NCBI RefSeq assembly: GCF_900109745.1
Contig: NZ_FOAV01000002.1
Span: forward strand, 597,729-661,728
DNA: 64,000 nucleotides
Source of the DNA: Roseateles sp. YR242
GTDB lineage: Bacteria > Pseudomonadota > Gammaproteobacteria > Burkholderiales > Burkholderiaceae_C
Direction: 5' to 3'
Shown here: piece after piece, positions 25,303-33,191 of the stretch
How the letters are laid out: every line of letters begins with the position of its first letter
Position numbering within the stretch: the stretch's first letter is position 1
Notes under the pieces: generated by a model
Seen by the model: the letters and a program-made list of their open reading frames with translations, nothing else
What the model was told of the DNA's origin: nothing
The model's database searches: none
Translations under genes and position numbers: made by a program

Positions 25303-26277
25303 ATGAATCGCAGATCCCTGTTGCGCCTGTCTCTCGCCGCCGCGGCGGCCTGTGCCTCAACCGGCGCCTGGTCGGCCTCAAACAGCGCCTTGACGCTGCT
25401 CGTCGGCTATTCGGCGGGTGGCAGCGCCGACTTGGTGGCCCGTGTGGTGGCTCCAGAAGTCAGCAAGCAGCTCGGCCGCCAGGTCATCGTGGAGAACATC
25501 GCCGGTGCCAGCGGGATGATGGCGCTCACCAAAATGATGAACTCGCCGGCGGATGGCCAGTTCCTCTACATGGGCGGCACGGACACAGTGTTGATCCCCA
25601 TGGTCAACCCCAAGGTGAAGCATCGATGGGACGCAGACCTCGTGCCCCTGGGGCGGATCAGCACGGTACCCATGATCTTTGCCGTGCCATCCAACTCGAA
25701 GTACACCTCGCTCACGGACCTGATGACGGCGGGGCGCAAGGCTGGGGAGGGTCTTCGCTTTAACTTTGCAACACCCGGCGTCGGCACGATGCAGCACCTG
25801 TATGGCGCATTGATCAACAAGCAAGGTGGGTTGACCATGACTCATGTGCCTTATCGCGGCGGTGCGCAGATCGTCAATGATCTCGTCGGCCAGCAAGTGG
25901 ATGGCGCCGTCCTCGTGATGTCCACCGCACTGCCATTTTTGAAGGAAGGCAAGATCAAGGCGATCTCGGTCTCCGACGCAGACCGGGTGTCGAGCCTGCC
26001 CAACGTCAAGCGCATCGGAGAGGAGGCCGGCTTCAACGATGTCTCGTTGCCACTGTGGCAAGGGCTGTTCGTCAAGCAGGGTACGCCAGCCGCCATTGCG
26101 GCCAGCTACGAAAAGGCACTGCAGGCCGCGCTCGCTCAACCCGCCGTCAAGACCAAGCTGGCTGAATATGGCATTACGCTCGCACCGATGAACGGCGCAT
26201 CGCTGGGCATTTTCGTCAAGAGCCAGGCGCAGGTCTATCGGGACATCGTGGACGCGGCGAAGATCACGCTGGATTGA
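25303..26277 (+). CDS. Bug-family (TctC) periplasmic solute-binding protein
   Basis: A 324-residue tripartite-tricarboxylate-transporter receptor. A signal peptide ends near WSA at residue 26. Bug motifs are LLVGYSAGGSADLVARVVA, IVENIAGASG, the central FNFATPGVGTMQHLYG, MTHVPYRGGAQIVNDLVGQQ and DGAV. It is 11 bases after the porin stop. TctA/TctB membrane partners are absent, as for most Bug proteins, which may act as sensors or share a permease. Ligand unknown, probably a carboxylate. Confidence 0.88.
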   Translation: MNRRSLLRLSLAAAAACASTGAWSASNSALTLLVGYSAGGSADLVARVVAPEVSKQLGRQVIVENIAGASGMMALTKMMNSPADGQFLYMGGTDTVLIPMVNPKVKHRWDADLVPLGRISTVPMIFAVPSNSKYTSLTDLMTAGRKAGEGLRFNFATPGVGTMQHLYGALINKQGGLTMTHVPYRGGAQIVNDLVGQQVDGAVLVMSTALPFLKEGKIKAISVSDADRVSSLPNVKRIGEEAGFNDVSLPLWQGLFVKQGTPAAIAASYEKALQAALAQPAVKTKLAEYGITLAPMNGASLGIFVKSQAQVYRDIVDAAKITLD

Positions 26278-26294
26278 GGTCGTCGCAAGGCGAT

Positions 26295-26323
26295 GCAACC
26301 TTTCGGGGAGCCCCTTCCACGCA
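26295..26323 (+). promoter_or_regulatory. hrp box (N16 variant) before a broken gene
   Basis: GCAACC-N16-CCACGCA, ending 34 bases before the degenerate start at 26358. Confidence 0.5.
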
Positions 26324-26357
26324 TTGTGAGACCAGCTCGACAGGAAAGGGGTTCCCC

Positions 26358-26770
26358 ATAAGCATCATTGGCACCGTCGGTGCCGTGTTCCACTGCGACA
26401 TCGACAACAAGAACTACAAGAACTACAAGAACTACAAGAACTACAAGATCGTCGCCACGAAACGCCGATCGAGTTGTTCTTTCAGGGCAAAGGCAATGGC
26501 ATAGGCAATATCGCGGCCGGCGTCATGGATGCCACGGGCAACCGACGTGGTGTTCTCATTGCCTCCAACGTACCGATGAACCCGCGGGCCTCCTACCGCC
26601 TGGACCTGACTTCGGGCTGCGGCGTGGACATCAACGCCGGGGGTGGTCGGCAGCACATTACGCTGGACTCCCGCCTGGATCCCGGCAGCTTCTACTTCGA
26701 GGTCGGCAACTATGCCAAGAGCGCCCAGGGCGGCAGCAAGGTCACCTATTTCGAACTGGACCGGCGGTAG
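26358..26770 (+). pseudogene. Broken HrpL-regulated gene
   Basis: The first frame reads SIIGTVGAVFHCDID and then the repeat NYKNYKNYKNYK. It begins at an ATA that sits 8 bases after AGGAAAGG, so an ATG has probably been lost. Near 26450 the coding signal moves one frame: the second part (ELFFQGKGNGIGNIAAG through VTYFELDRR) runs to 26770. A hrp box lies at the standard distance. The opening resembles the N-terminal domain of the transglycosylase at 20054. The C-terminal part is Gly-rich and beta-like and I do not recognise it. A sequencing error or programmed frameshift are alternatives to decay. Confidence 0.55.
26412..26447 (+). repeat. Four tandem copies of a 9-base repeat
   Basis: AACTACAAG occurs four times without mismatch, coding (NYK)4 in frame. 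Such a short perfect array can change copy number by slippage without changing frame. The frameshift of the gene lies just downstream. Confidence 0.9.
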
Positions 26771-27039
26771 CAGCGCGCGTCATCGGATAGGGCCCGGGGC
26801 CTGGCGGCGACATCTTCAACGCTGGCCTCGAAGTTCAATGCCTGGTGCAAAGCAAGGCGTGTGCAGTAGCAGCGCCGCGGCCTCCAGAGTGTGTCGTCAC
26901 CATCCATGGCGTACTACGCCGCGAGCGCCGCAAGATCCAGCACTCCAGAAACGCCAGTACTCGCACAAACCGAGCCACCTGATCGCGGACGCTGCCCTAT
27001 CGTTGCGTCTGGCCCGCGGGAAGGAATGGGCTTGCGAGA

Positions 27040-27738
27040 TCACTCCAGACCGGAGCTCCGCAGCCGCTCACGCAATTCTGCATCGGCTGCTGCTACGCGC
27101 TGATCGGCCCGGGCTTGGCGGTGCTGCTGCATACCGCGCAACGTGGCCTCATCGAAGCTGATGTGATACTGCGTCAGCACCCTACACATTTCCTGATCTC
27201 TTAACCAGCCCTTCTCCTCCGCGATCAGGAGAGGCGTGTTGCCGTTGACGTCGAGGCTATACATGTTGACGTGTTCTCGAAGCAACAATCCAATGGCCAT
27301 TAGGACCTTTTGCTTTTCCGCCGCTGATGCGCTGGTCGCGTGCTTGAACACCTTGTGCAAAGCGTTGCTGCGGTTCTCGACGGAGAGGACGTTAACGTTC
27401 GCACCGCGGGTCACCAAGCTCGAGAGCTGGCCTACATCGACACGTTCAGCAGCCTCGAGAAATTCCCGCTGAAGCTTGTCTGGGTCCGAAAATAATGAGC
27501 GGAGCGTCCGTCTACGGAGCGTTGGCGCGTAAGCAGGAGGTCCTTCCACCTCCGTTTCCTGCGTTTGCTCAATACGGGCCGTGGACTGCCCCTCTGCAAC
27601 GCGATAACTGATGGCGGGCGCCGTGCCGCTGGAGGGCATCAGCGGCACGGCGGACGCCGATGGCCTGATGTGGTCTGGGGGGCGCGGGCCGTAGGCAGGA
27701 GGCGCTCCGCTTAACTGGTGTGTAGGACGGATATCCAT
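27040..27738 (-). CDS. Ankyrin-repeat candidate type III effector
   Basis: A 232-residue protein. The first ~85 residues are Pro/Ser/Ala-rich with two PPAYGP/PPAYAP motifs. The middle has ankyrin repeats: FLEAAERVDVGQLSSLVTRG followed by ANVNV, then KVLMAIGLLLREHVNMYSLD with NGNTPLLIAEEKGW. The C-terminus is a charged helix. No signal peptide. A hrp box ends 32 bases before the ATG. Ankyrin effectors bind host proteins; the target is unknown. PPAY-type motifs can bind WW domains such as those of HECT ubiquitin ligases, which is a speculative lead. Confidence 0.7.
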   Translation of the reverse strand: MDIRPTHQLSGAPPAYGPRPPDHIRPSASAVPLMPSSGTAPAISYRVAEGQSTARIEQTQETEVEGPPAYAPTLRRRTLRSLFSDPDKLQREFLEAAERVDVGQLSSLVTRGANVNVLSVENRSNALHKVFKHATSASAAEKQKVLMAIGLLLREHVNMYSLDVNGNTPLLIAEEKGWLRDQEMCRVLTQYHISFDEATLRGMQQHRQARADQRVAAADAELRERLRSSGLE

Positions 27739-27770
27739 GAGTTGTCATGCTGGAAAATGCTAATGCCAAG

Positions 27771-27798
27771 TGGGTGGCCTGGCCGCTTGAATCGTTCC
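27771..27798 (-). promoter_or_regulatory. hrp box promoter of the ankyrin gene
   Basis: Minus strand GGAACG-N15-CCACCCA, ending 32 bases before the ATG at 27738. Both hexamer and heptamer equal those before the ExeA-like gene. Confidence 0.65.
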
Positions 27799-27850
27799 AT
27801 GCTCTTTCTGGAGTGGCTCAGCGCAACGGTACGGAACAGGACACCGTGGC

Positions 27851-29431
27851 TCAATGAGATCCTGCTCCCGGAGAGACCCGTTCACGCGAGGCATGTATCG
27901 GCAGATTCGCCAAGGCAACGCCCAACCCGGCCAGCACCAACGCCACCCCTTGTCTCAAACCAAACGGTTCCCCCTTCACCGTCGCCAGAACGCCGACCGC
28001 AAAGCACAGATCTGCCGCGGCGAGACCACTCCGCACCTCTGCGAGGTTAGCAAGGCTGTTGGCCTTGACCAGGGATTGATACTCAAAATGGGCAGTCACG
28101 TAGCCCAGGACGATGTCCTCGAACGCGGCCCCGGCTGACTTCAGCGCCGGCCGCTGCCAGGAAATTGCGTGTGATGGCTTGAGCGTTGGAGGGATAAGGG
28201 TGTGCCCATACCACGCCACAGTCTTGATCCCAGCCGCCACGACGCCATAGAGCGCGGCACGCGCCCGGTCGTCCTTGACAGCAAGGGCGCCCGTCAGGCT
28301 CCCCGCCATCACGGCGGCGGCAATTCCCAGGAACAAATACTTCAATGAATTGCGTGACCAATGTCTGGTGGACGCATGGGCAGCTTCTATCTCTTCACCC
28401 TGGTCCTGCATCGCCCGCTCAATGCCATTCGCAATTTCCAATAGTTTTCGGGCTTGATCCGTTGCTGGCGCACAGTGCTCCCGGTCCAGGTGCCCTTCCA
28501 TGAGCCCCCGCAATTCACGTTCAATGATCCCGAGGTGCTGCCGCTGCTGAGAAGCGCGGTTCAGCGCGGCGTGGAACATACGATGTGCGGCGGCGATCTT
28601 CCGGCCCCCAGCGCCGGCGATGTGGCCCGCCTTCGGCCCTGGCGCTGCACCGCAACTGGGGACGACCATCGTGAGCGTCCCGACCGTGGAAGCCGCCAAG
28701 CCCGACCAATGCCGCCAGTCGGTGGGCTCCTTCTTCACGGCCGTCAAGAACACCAGGAAGCAGCTCAGGTTGATGAGCTCAATGGGCGCGCGCAACTTGC
28801 TCAGCGCAATGCCGGACGCCTGCGCGGAGCGAGCCGCGAGAATCACGAAAGGGTACTCCGCCAGCGCCATCGCCCAACTGATTCCGACCTTACGTTCGTG
28901 CACAACGAGTCCGGGGGTGGTCGGCCCAGCGATCCGATTCCTGGGGATGGCGGTATGCGCGTACCAAGCCGCCGTCATCGCCACGCCCGCGAAAAGGGAG
29001 AAAACGAGGGGTTTCACCCAATGGACAGCGCCACGCAGACAAGAGGACGTGTCCTCGGTCGAAGTCAATCGGCTCCCCTTTGCACCTGCCCCGGTCAACA
29101 TTTCCATCAGTTGATCCATCAGCGAATGCAACTGGCTGAAATCACGAACTTCGTTCAGCGCGGCACGCAATCGTTCGCCAGTCTCGGCCGGCAACTGTTC
29201 CAGCAATTCCGTGACCTCTCGCCTGAACTGTTGGAACTCCTTTTGAATGGTCGCGGCGTCCCTGCGTACCCCGCGGATAGCTGGCGGAGGGCCCATGGCG
29301 GGCCGCACGTCTGACGGGTGAAGTGCTTGCGCGGGCAGGGACGAACGCAATATCCCCATACGCTGCGCCGCGATACCCAGTGAAGGGCGTTGTGAGCCAG
29401 CTGAATTGGGTCGGGCAATTTCTGAAGCCAT
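27851..29431 (-). CDS. Candidate type III effector with duplicated membrane domain, 526 aa
   Basis: Residues 1-60 are Pro/Ser/Ala-rich (export-like), 60-115 are helical and charged. Two related membrane modules follow, about 130-257 and 355-510. Both share WY(A/G)HT(A/L)IP (156 and 407) and L(T/A)(A/T)VK(K/G)EP (229 and 482), and each holds several hydrophobic helices. A charged, coiled-coil-like linker separates them. No Sec signal. A hrp box ends 32 bases before the ATG. No family recognised. The layout suggests insertion into a host or bacterial membrane; a transporter-like function cannot be excluded. Confidence 0.6.
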   Translation of the reverse strand: MASEIARPNSAGSQRPSLGIAAQRMGILRSSLPAQALHPSDVRPAMGPPPAIRGVRRDAATIQKEFQQFRREVTELLEQLPAETGERLRAALNEVRDFSQLHSLMDQLMEMLTGAGAKGSRLTSTEDTSSCLRGAVHWVKPLVFSLFAGVAMTAAWYAHTAIPRNRIAGPTTPGLVVHERKVGISWAMALAEYPFVILAARSAQASGIALSKLRAPIELINLSCFLVFLTAVKKEPTDWRHWSGLAASTVGTLTMVVPSCGAAPGPKAGHIAGAGGRKIAAAHRMFHAALNRASQQRQHLGIIERELRGLMEGHLDREHCAPATDQARKLLEIANGIERAMQDQGEEIEAAHASTRHWSRNSLKYLFLGIAAAVMAGSLTGALAVKDDRARAALYGVVAAGIKTVAWYGHTLIPPTLKPSHAISWQRPALKSAGAAFEDIVLGYVTAHFEYQSLVKANSLANLAEVRSGLAAADLCFAVGVLATVKGEPFGLRQGVALVLAGLGVALANLPIHASRERVSPGAGSH

Positions 29432-29463
29432 GCGTCAAGCTCCTCATCAGTCACAAGTCGTGA

Positions 29464-29491
29464 TGGGTGTAGCCAGAGTAGGCGCGGTTCC
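29464..29491 (-). promoter_or_regulatory. hrp box promoter of the 526-aa effector gene
   Basis: Minus strand GGAACC-N15-ACACCCA, ending 32 bases before the ATG at 29431. Confidence 0.65.
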
Positions 29492-29597
29492 GGGAGGGCC
29501 GCAGACATTAGTGCGTGGTCATTAGGCCGAGTTGAGGGATGCGCGCGAGGGAGTGACGTCGAAATAGCTCATGTAGGCTCAAAAACCTTGCACCGGG

Positions 29598-29911
29598 GAG
29601 CCTGTCAGGATTTTTGTGCGCGAGGCATGGCATGACGACCAGAAGCATCTATGCCAAGCCAGAAGAAGCCGGCTGCGGCCGGTACGACGGCGCCGCCGTC
29701 CATCCCTAAGGAACTCATAGAGAAACTGACCGAGGACGGCCCGCTGCGCAGCGAAGTGCCACAGGACCGCGCCGGCCACTTCGAGCCGATCTCCATCCCC
29801 AAGCTTGAGCGCCGCTTCACAGGCTTTGCCGACAAGATCGTGGCCATGTACGCCCGCGGCATGACGGTGCGGGAGATTCAGGGTTTCCTGGCCGAGCAGT
29901 ACGGCACCGAT
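29598..29911 (+). mobile_element. IS256-family remnant (left end and transposase N-terminus)
   Basis: After an end-like sequence (CCTGTCAGGATTTTTGTGCG) a frame starts at 29651. It carries the IS256 transposase N-terminal motif RRFTGFADKIVAMYARGMTV and REIQGFLAEQYGTDL. The similarity stops near 29911 and unrelated sequence continues the frame to 30058. Only about 87 of some 400 residues remain; the DDE domain is gone, so it is inactive. Confidence 0.75.
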
Positions 29912-30009
29912 TTATGCGGCGTGGGCTCGTCTGAATCGGCGAGCCCTGTATGGAGCCTCGAACACAGAAATTCAGACAGCCCCGGACCGGGTCATTCCAT
30001 TTTGCTCGA

Positions 30010-31116
30010 CTACGACTTCTCCCGTTGCAACTCCGAAGGGTCCACCACCGCCATGTAATGCGCAGGTTGACCTGGAACGTCGCGGCTGTACAGCAGCACC
30101 GCAGGCCCCGTAGCATCAGGGAAATATTGGGTCGGCATCAAGATGCGCCTGCCCTGGGTGTCAGCGCTTTCGGGAATGATGGCGATACGCACACGCAACA
30201 GCATGCATGCAATGAAAGGCGTCAGTGCATGCGCTTCCCAACCCCAGGAATGGTTCCTGGCAAGGCTCTCTACGACCGCCTGTTGATAGGGCTGAAGCTT
30301 CCGATACTTCGCACGGTCCTGCTCAGCCAGCAGCAACCCTTCTTCGTCGCCAGACGTGGAAGGCTTCAAATCACTCATGGCAGACAAGATCTCTGCCAGT
30401 GGATCGCTTTTGAGGGATAGTTCTTTATCGCGCTCTGGCTTTTCATTGAGAGCGATGAAATGGTCAAGCACCGCCTCGGCGAGTGCTTGACGAATGGGGG
30501 GAACCGTCAAGGTGTCTATCTGAAAACGTCCTATGACTGCATTTCTGACATCTGGCCCTGCAACGCGAATGAGCGCGTGGAAGAAACAGTTGCCGTCGTG
30601 ATTCACGTTGACGAGGACGTGACGAGCGCTTATGCGTCCGACCTCGCGCAGGCGTGCTTCGATCTCTGCCACGGTTTCATGTTTTGAAGCCGGCTTCGCG
30701 CCGGAGGCCGGCGCATGGGATGCTGCCTCAACACTGAGGCCTGGCGTCTTACTCCGCCACCTAAACCGAAAGCGTATCGGCACCAATGTTGGCGACCGCG
30801 CGAGCGTTGCCCCAGTGCTGGCGGGAGAGCGCAGGGGCTGGCCTACAGGCTTTGACTGCAAGCGTCGCGAGTCAGGCCCCCATTTGAAGATTGCTTTCAG
30901 GGCAGACGCCGCGGTGCCATGCTGGATCTCGGATTTAAAGTTCCTGGCACCAGGAATGGTGGCGACCTCTTCGGCCGCCAATGGTTCCGGATGTAGTTGC
31001 TGACTCGTGTCTAGCTTTTTTATGCCATTGTGGGCGGTGGTGCTTGGTGAATCCGACCTCTGTTGGTCACTCAGCGTCAGTGCTTGCTGGGCGGAGGCGG
31101 GAGATGGTGTTCGCAA
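30010..31116 (-). CDS. OTU-like cysteine protease, candidate deubiquitinase effector
   Basis: 368 residues. The first ~145 are Ser/Pro/Gln/Ala-rich and disordered-looking. The C-terminal domain has the OTU pattern: the Asp/Cys box NHDGNCFFHAL (Asp174, Cys177), the central WGWEAHALTPFIACMLLRVR with IAII, and the C-terminal catalytic His in PAHYMAVV (His353). OTU proteases cut ubiquitin, a eukaryotic substrate, so the site of action should be a host cell. The start is set at TTG 31116, after AAAGGGG, because the hrp box occupies 31166-31193; the longer frame from 31182 would begin inside the promoter. The actual start codon is uncertain. Confidence 0.75.
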   Translation of the reverse strand: MRTPSPASAQQALTLSDQQRSDSPSTTAHNGIKKLDTSQQLHPEPLAAEEVATIPGARNFKSEIQHGTAASALKAIFKWGPDSRRLQSKPVGQPLRSPASTGATLARSPTLVPIRFRFRWRSKTPGLSVEAASHAPASGAKPASKHETVAEIEARLREVGRISARHVLVNVNHDGNCFFHALIRVAGPDVRNAVIGRFQIDTLTVPPIRQALAEAVLDHFIALNEKPERDKELSLKSDPLAEILSAMSDLKPSTSGDEEGLLLAEQDRAKYRKLQPYQQAVVESLARNHSWGWEAHALTPFIACMLLRVRIAIIPESADTQGRRILMPTQYFPDATGPAVLLYSRDVPGQPAHYMAVVDPSELQREKS

Positions 31117-31165
31117 GGGTCCCCTTTCGATGGCGGATTCAGCATTAGCAACGATTAGCAGCGCT

Positions 31166-31193
31166 TTGGTGGCCGTCGGCAACGCTTGGTTCC
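31166..31193 (-). promoter_or_regulatory. hrp box promoter of the OTU protease gene
   Basis: Minus strand GGAACC-N15-CCACCAA, an exact fit to the classical consensus, ending 49 bases before the proposed TTG start. Confidence 0.72.
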
Positions 31194-31546
31194 TCCCCCC
31201 GCCGTAATAGCTGTCGCCTCGATAAATCCAGAACAGGAGGCGGCGATGAAGGACGCATCAGCGCAGCCCACGAGCTCGCTGCAGCTCGCAGTCGGGCTGC
31301 TGAGTTCGTGGTTGGTACAACGTCGAGCAACGCATAGCGGCATCCGCTACTTCAGCCATGAGCATCGGCCTTCCTGACCGAGGTAACAACTACCTTGACG
31401 CGCGCCACCTCCGACGAAGCACTGGTAGTGAGCGCCGAAAAGCGCGTGTGCCGCCTCTTAAGGGGCCATTCGAGGACGCTCCATTTAGGGATTGTCCCAT
31501 GCCACTTGGGGTCAGTCCCGGCTTATCAATGATTTGATAACGGAAG
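31194..31546. other. Gap between two effector promoters; one doubtful small ORF
   Basis: 353 bases separate the OTU and F-box promoters. The only coding candidate is a 43-residue frame at 31246-31377 (+), with AGGAGG 6 bases before its ATG and no recognisable similarity. I see no terminator, RNA gene or insertion-sequence end here. Confidence 0.3.
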
Positions 31547-31574
31547 GGAATTACGCTCGCCGATCTGACACCTA
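31547..31574 (+). promoter_or_regulatory. hrp box promoter of the F-box gene
   Basis: GGAATT-N15-ACACCTA, ending 44 bases before the ATG at 31619. The -35 hexamer has one more mismatch than the others. Confidence 0.5.
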
Positions 31575-31618
31575 GTTGCCTGAATGCTAGACGCATTGGT
31601 ATTAACTGAAGGAATGCG

Positions 31619-33157
31619 ATGTCAGATCTTGAAGGAACCCGGGCAGGGACGAGCGCGATGAACACGTCCGTGGCGCCTGGAGCCACGGCTGGTGCCACCA
31701 CCCAGATCGCCCCACGCCAAGGGCCAAGCATTGCTCCCGGCTGGTCGTCGCGGCTGCCCATTGAAATGGTGGGGGCGATTGCACAATATTTGCCGCTCAT
31801 CGAACTCACGCGGTTAAAACGAGTGTCTTCTGCGGTAAAGAGCCATACCAGCATGTTGTGGACGGCTCAAGCGCTTCAGCTGCGGATCTCCACAATAACT
31901 ACGGTCCTTGACTTCATGAAGGTGCTGCATCCGACATCCGAATCGGATCCTAACTTGAATCATCTCTCGCCGGCAGAACAGGCAAGGTTCCTCGCGAGGC
32001 TGAGTGACCGACTGTGCAGCCTATCGCGCCTGGATGCTAAGCGAGGTTTGCCGTTCCTGCTTACCACGCTGAAAGATTTTCGACAGAGGTGCTCCACGAC
32101 CCATTCGGAGCTAAGGGTGAGGGAGGCCTTTGGGATGTTGGGAATCGACATGTTGATTCGAGAGCATTCAACGCGCCTGTGCCTAGCAATTTGTCTTGGG
32201 GCCTCTCCAAAGAGCCTCGCATCAGACTTCGAGCTCAATCAAAGGACAGCGGAACTGGTCGAAATTGCGTTCGTCAGGTTCGTGGCCCGACATCAACTGA
32301 ATGAGGGCACAAGCGTCAATGCACTGGTCCGCCAACACGGATTTCAGACCGCTGCCGCGATCGAGCAACTGGAGGACTTCGCACTAAACATTGTGGGGAA
32401 AAAGGCAATTCTTGGGGGAAAGTCTCCCGAAGATTTGATACAAGAACTCGGCATCACAACTCATGCGGCCAAAGTCGAAGTCCAGGAGCTTGCCCACGGA
32501 TATCGATCAACCGTGCAGCGTGGCGAATTTCCGCACTTGCACGCGGCGTTTTGCGACCTAGATTCAGGGATTACTATTCATAACGTGGTCAGCAATCGAC
32601 AAGTGAAAGATGCTAGGGATCGTAGAATCCTGGAAAATTACGTGGGCGAATTTCTCGCGTGGCCTGACATAATGAATGGACTGCCTATTGGGGACGCAGT
32701 CAATGCCCGCGGAATCACTGACCCTGCAGTGCGAGATTCACTAGAACGGGTCGTAGCGGAGGGTCCAGCATCGATTAAGGTCCTGGATGGCGTCAAGGTC
32801 AATGAGGTAGTAGTTGCACACGGCATCACTTCAGACGAAGAAATTGGGCATCTTGAGCAACTGGCGATATATGTCTCAGGTGGCAAGCGTGTCAACGACG
32901 GGGAGTCAGTGAGTGAAGTCTGCACCAGTTTGGGACTTTTTGGTACCGAGGCAAGAATCATTTTGGAGCAAATCTCGTTTTTTGGACCGGCAGGTTTATC
33001 CGTATTGGTTGGACAATCCTCCGAAGAGGCTGCCGGGCGGTTCGGGATAAGCCTTGATGACATGAAGTCCGCCCTATACTCTCTGCAAGCTGCGCCTGAG
33101 CTATCAGAGTTCCGAAATTTTGTCGCCGCCGCTGAAACTAGGCAGTCTCAAGTCTGA
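31619..33157 (+). CDS. F-box effector with a solenoid of ~37-residue repeats
   Basis: 512 residues. Residues 1-42 are Thr/Ala/Gly-rich (export-like). An F-box-like motif spans about 44-86 (LPIEMVGAIAQYLPLIELTR, then LKRVSS and a Trp at 81). After a helical stretch come eight imperfect repeats from about 194 to 500, pattern G-x-S/V-x-x-E/A-V/L-x-x-x-x-G-I/F-x-(about 5)-(I/L)-x-x-L-(E/Q), for example GVKVNEVVVAHGITSDEEIG and GESVSEVCTSLGLFGTEARI. F-box proteins join SCF ubiquitin ligases; Ralstonia GALA effectors pair an F-box with leucine-rich repeats, but these repeats are different. AAGGA lies before the ATG. The last four codons lie in the inverted repeat of the following IS30 element, so the C-terminus may be truncated. 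Its base composition is visibly more AT-rich than its neighbours. Confidence 0.72.
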   Translation: MSDLEGTRAGTSAMNTSVAPGATAGATTQIAPRQGPSIAPGWSSRLPIEMVGAIAQYLPLIELTRLKRVSSAVKSHTSMLWTAQALQLRISTITTVLDFMKVLHPTSESDPNLNHLSPAEQARFLARLSDRLCSLSRLDAKRGLPFLLTTLKDFRQRCSTTHSELRVREAFGMLGIDMLIREHSTRLCLAICLGASPKSLASDFELNQRTAELVEIAFVRFVARHQLNEGTSVNALVRQHGFQTAAAIEQLEDFALNIVGKKAILGGKSPEDLIQELGITTHAAKVEVQELAHGYRSTVQRGEFPHLHAAFCDLDSGITIHNVVSNRQVKDARDRRILENYVGEFLAWPDIMNGLPIGDAVNARGITDPAVRDSLERVVAEGPASIKVLDGVKVNEVVVAHGITSDEEIGHLEQLAIYVSGGKRVNDGESVSEVCTSLGLFGTEARIILEQISFFGPAGLSVLVGQSSEEAAGRFGISLDDMKSALYSLQAAPELSEFRNFVAAAETRQSQV

Positions 33158-33168
33158 AGTGCAACACC
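33141..33168 (+). repeat. IS30 left inverted repeat
   Basis: Begins GGCAGTCTCAAGTCTGAAGT and includes the stop codon of the F-box gene. Confidence 0.85.
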
Positions 33169-33191
33169 TTGCCAACCGGTAAGGTGTGAAG

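Noticed and set aside
31246..31377. 43-residue ORF with AGGAGG
   Set aside because: Too short and without similarity or conserved neighbour; kept only as a note in the gap entry.
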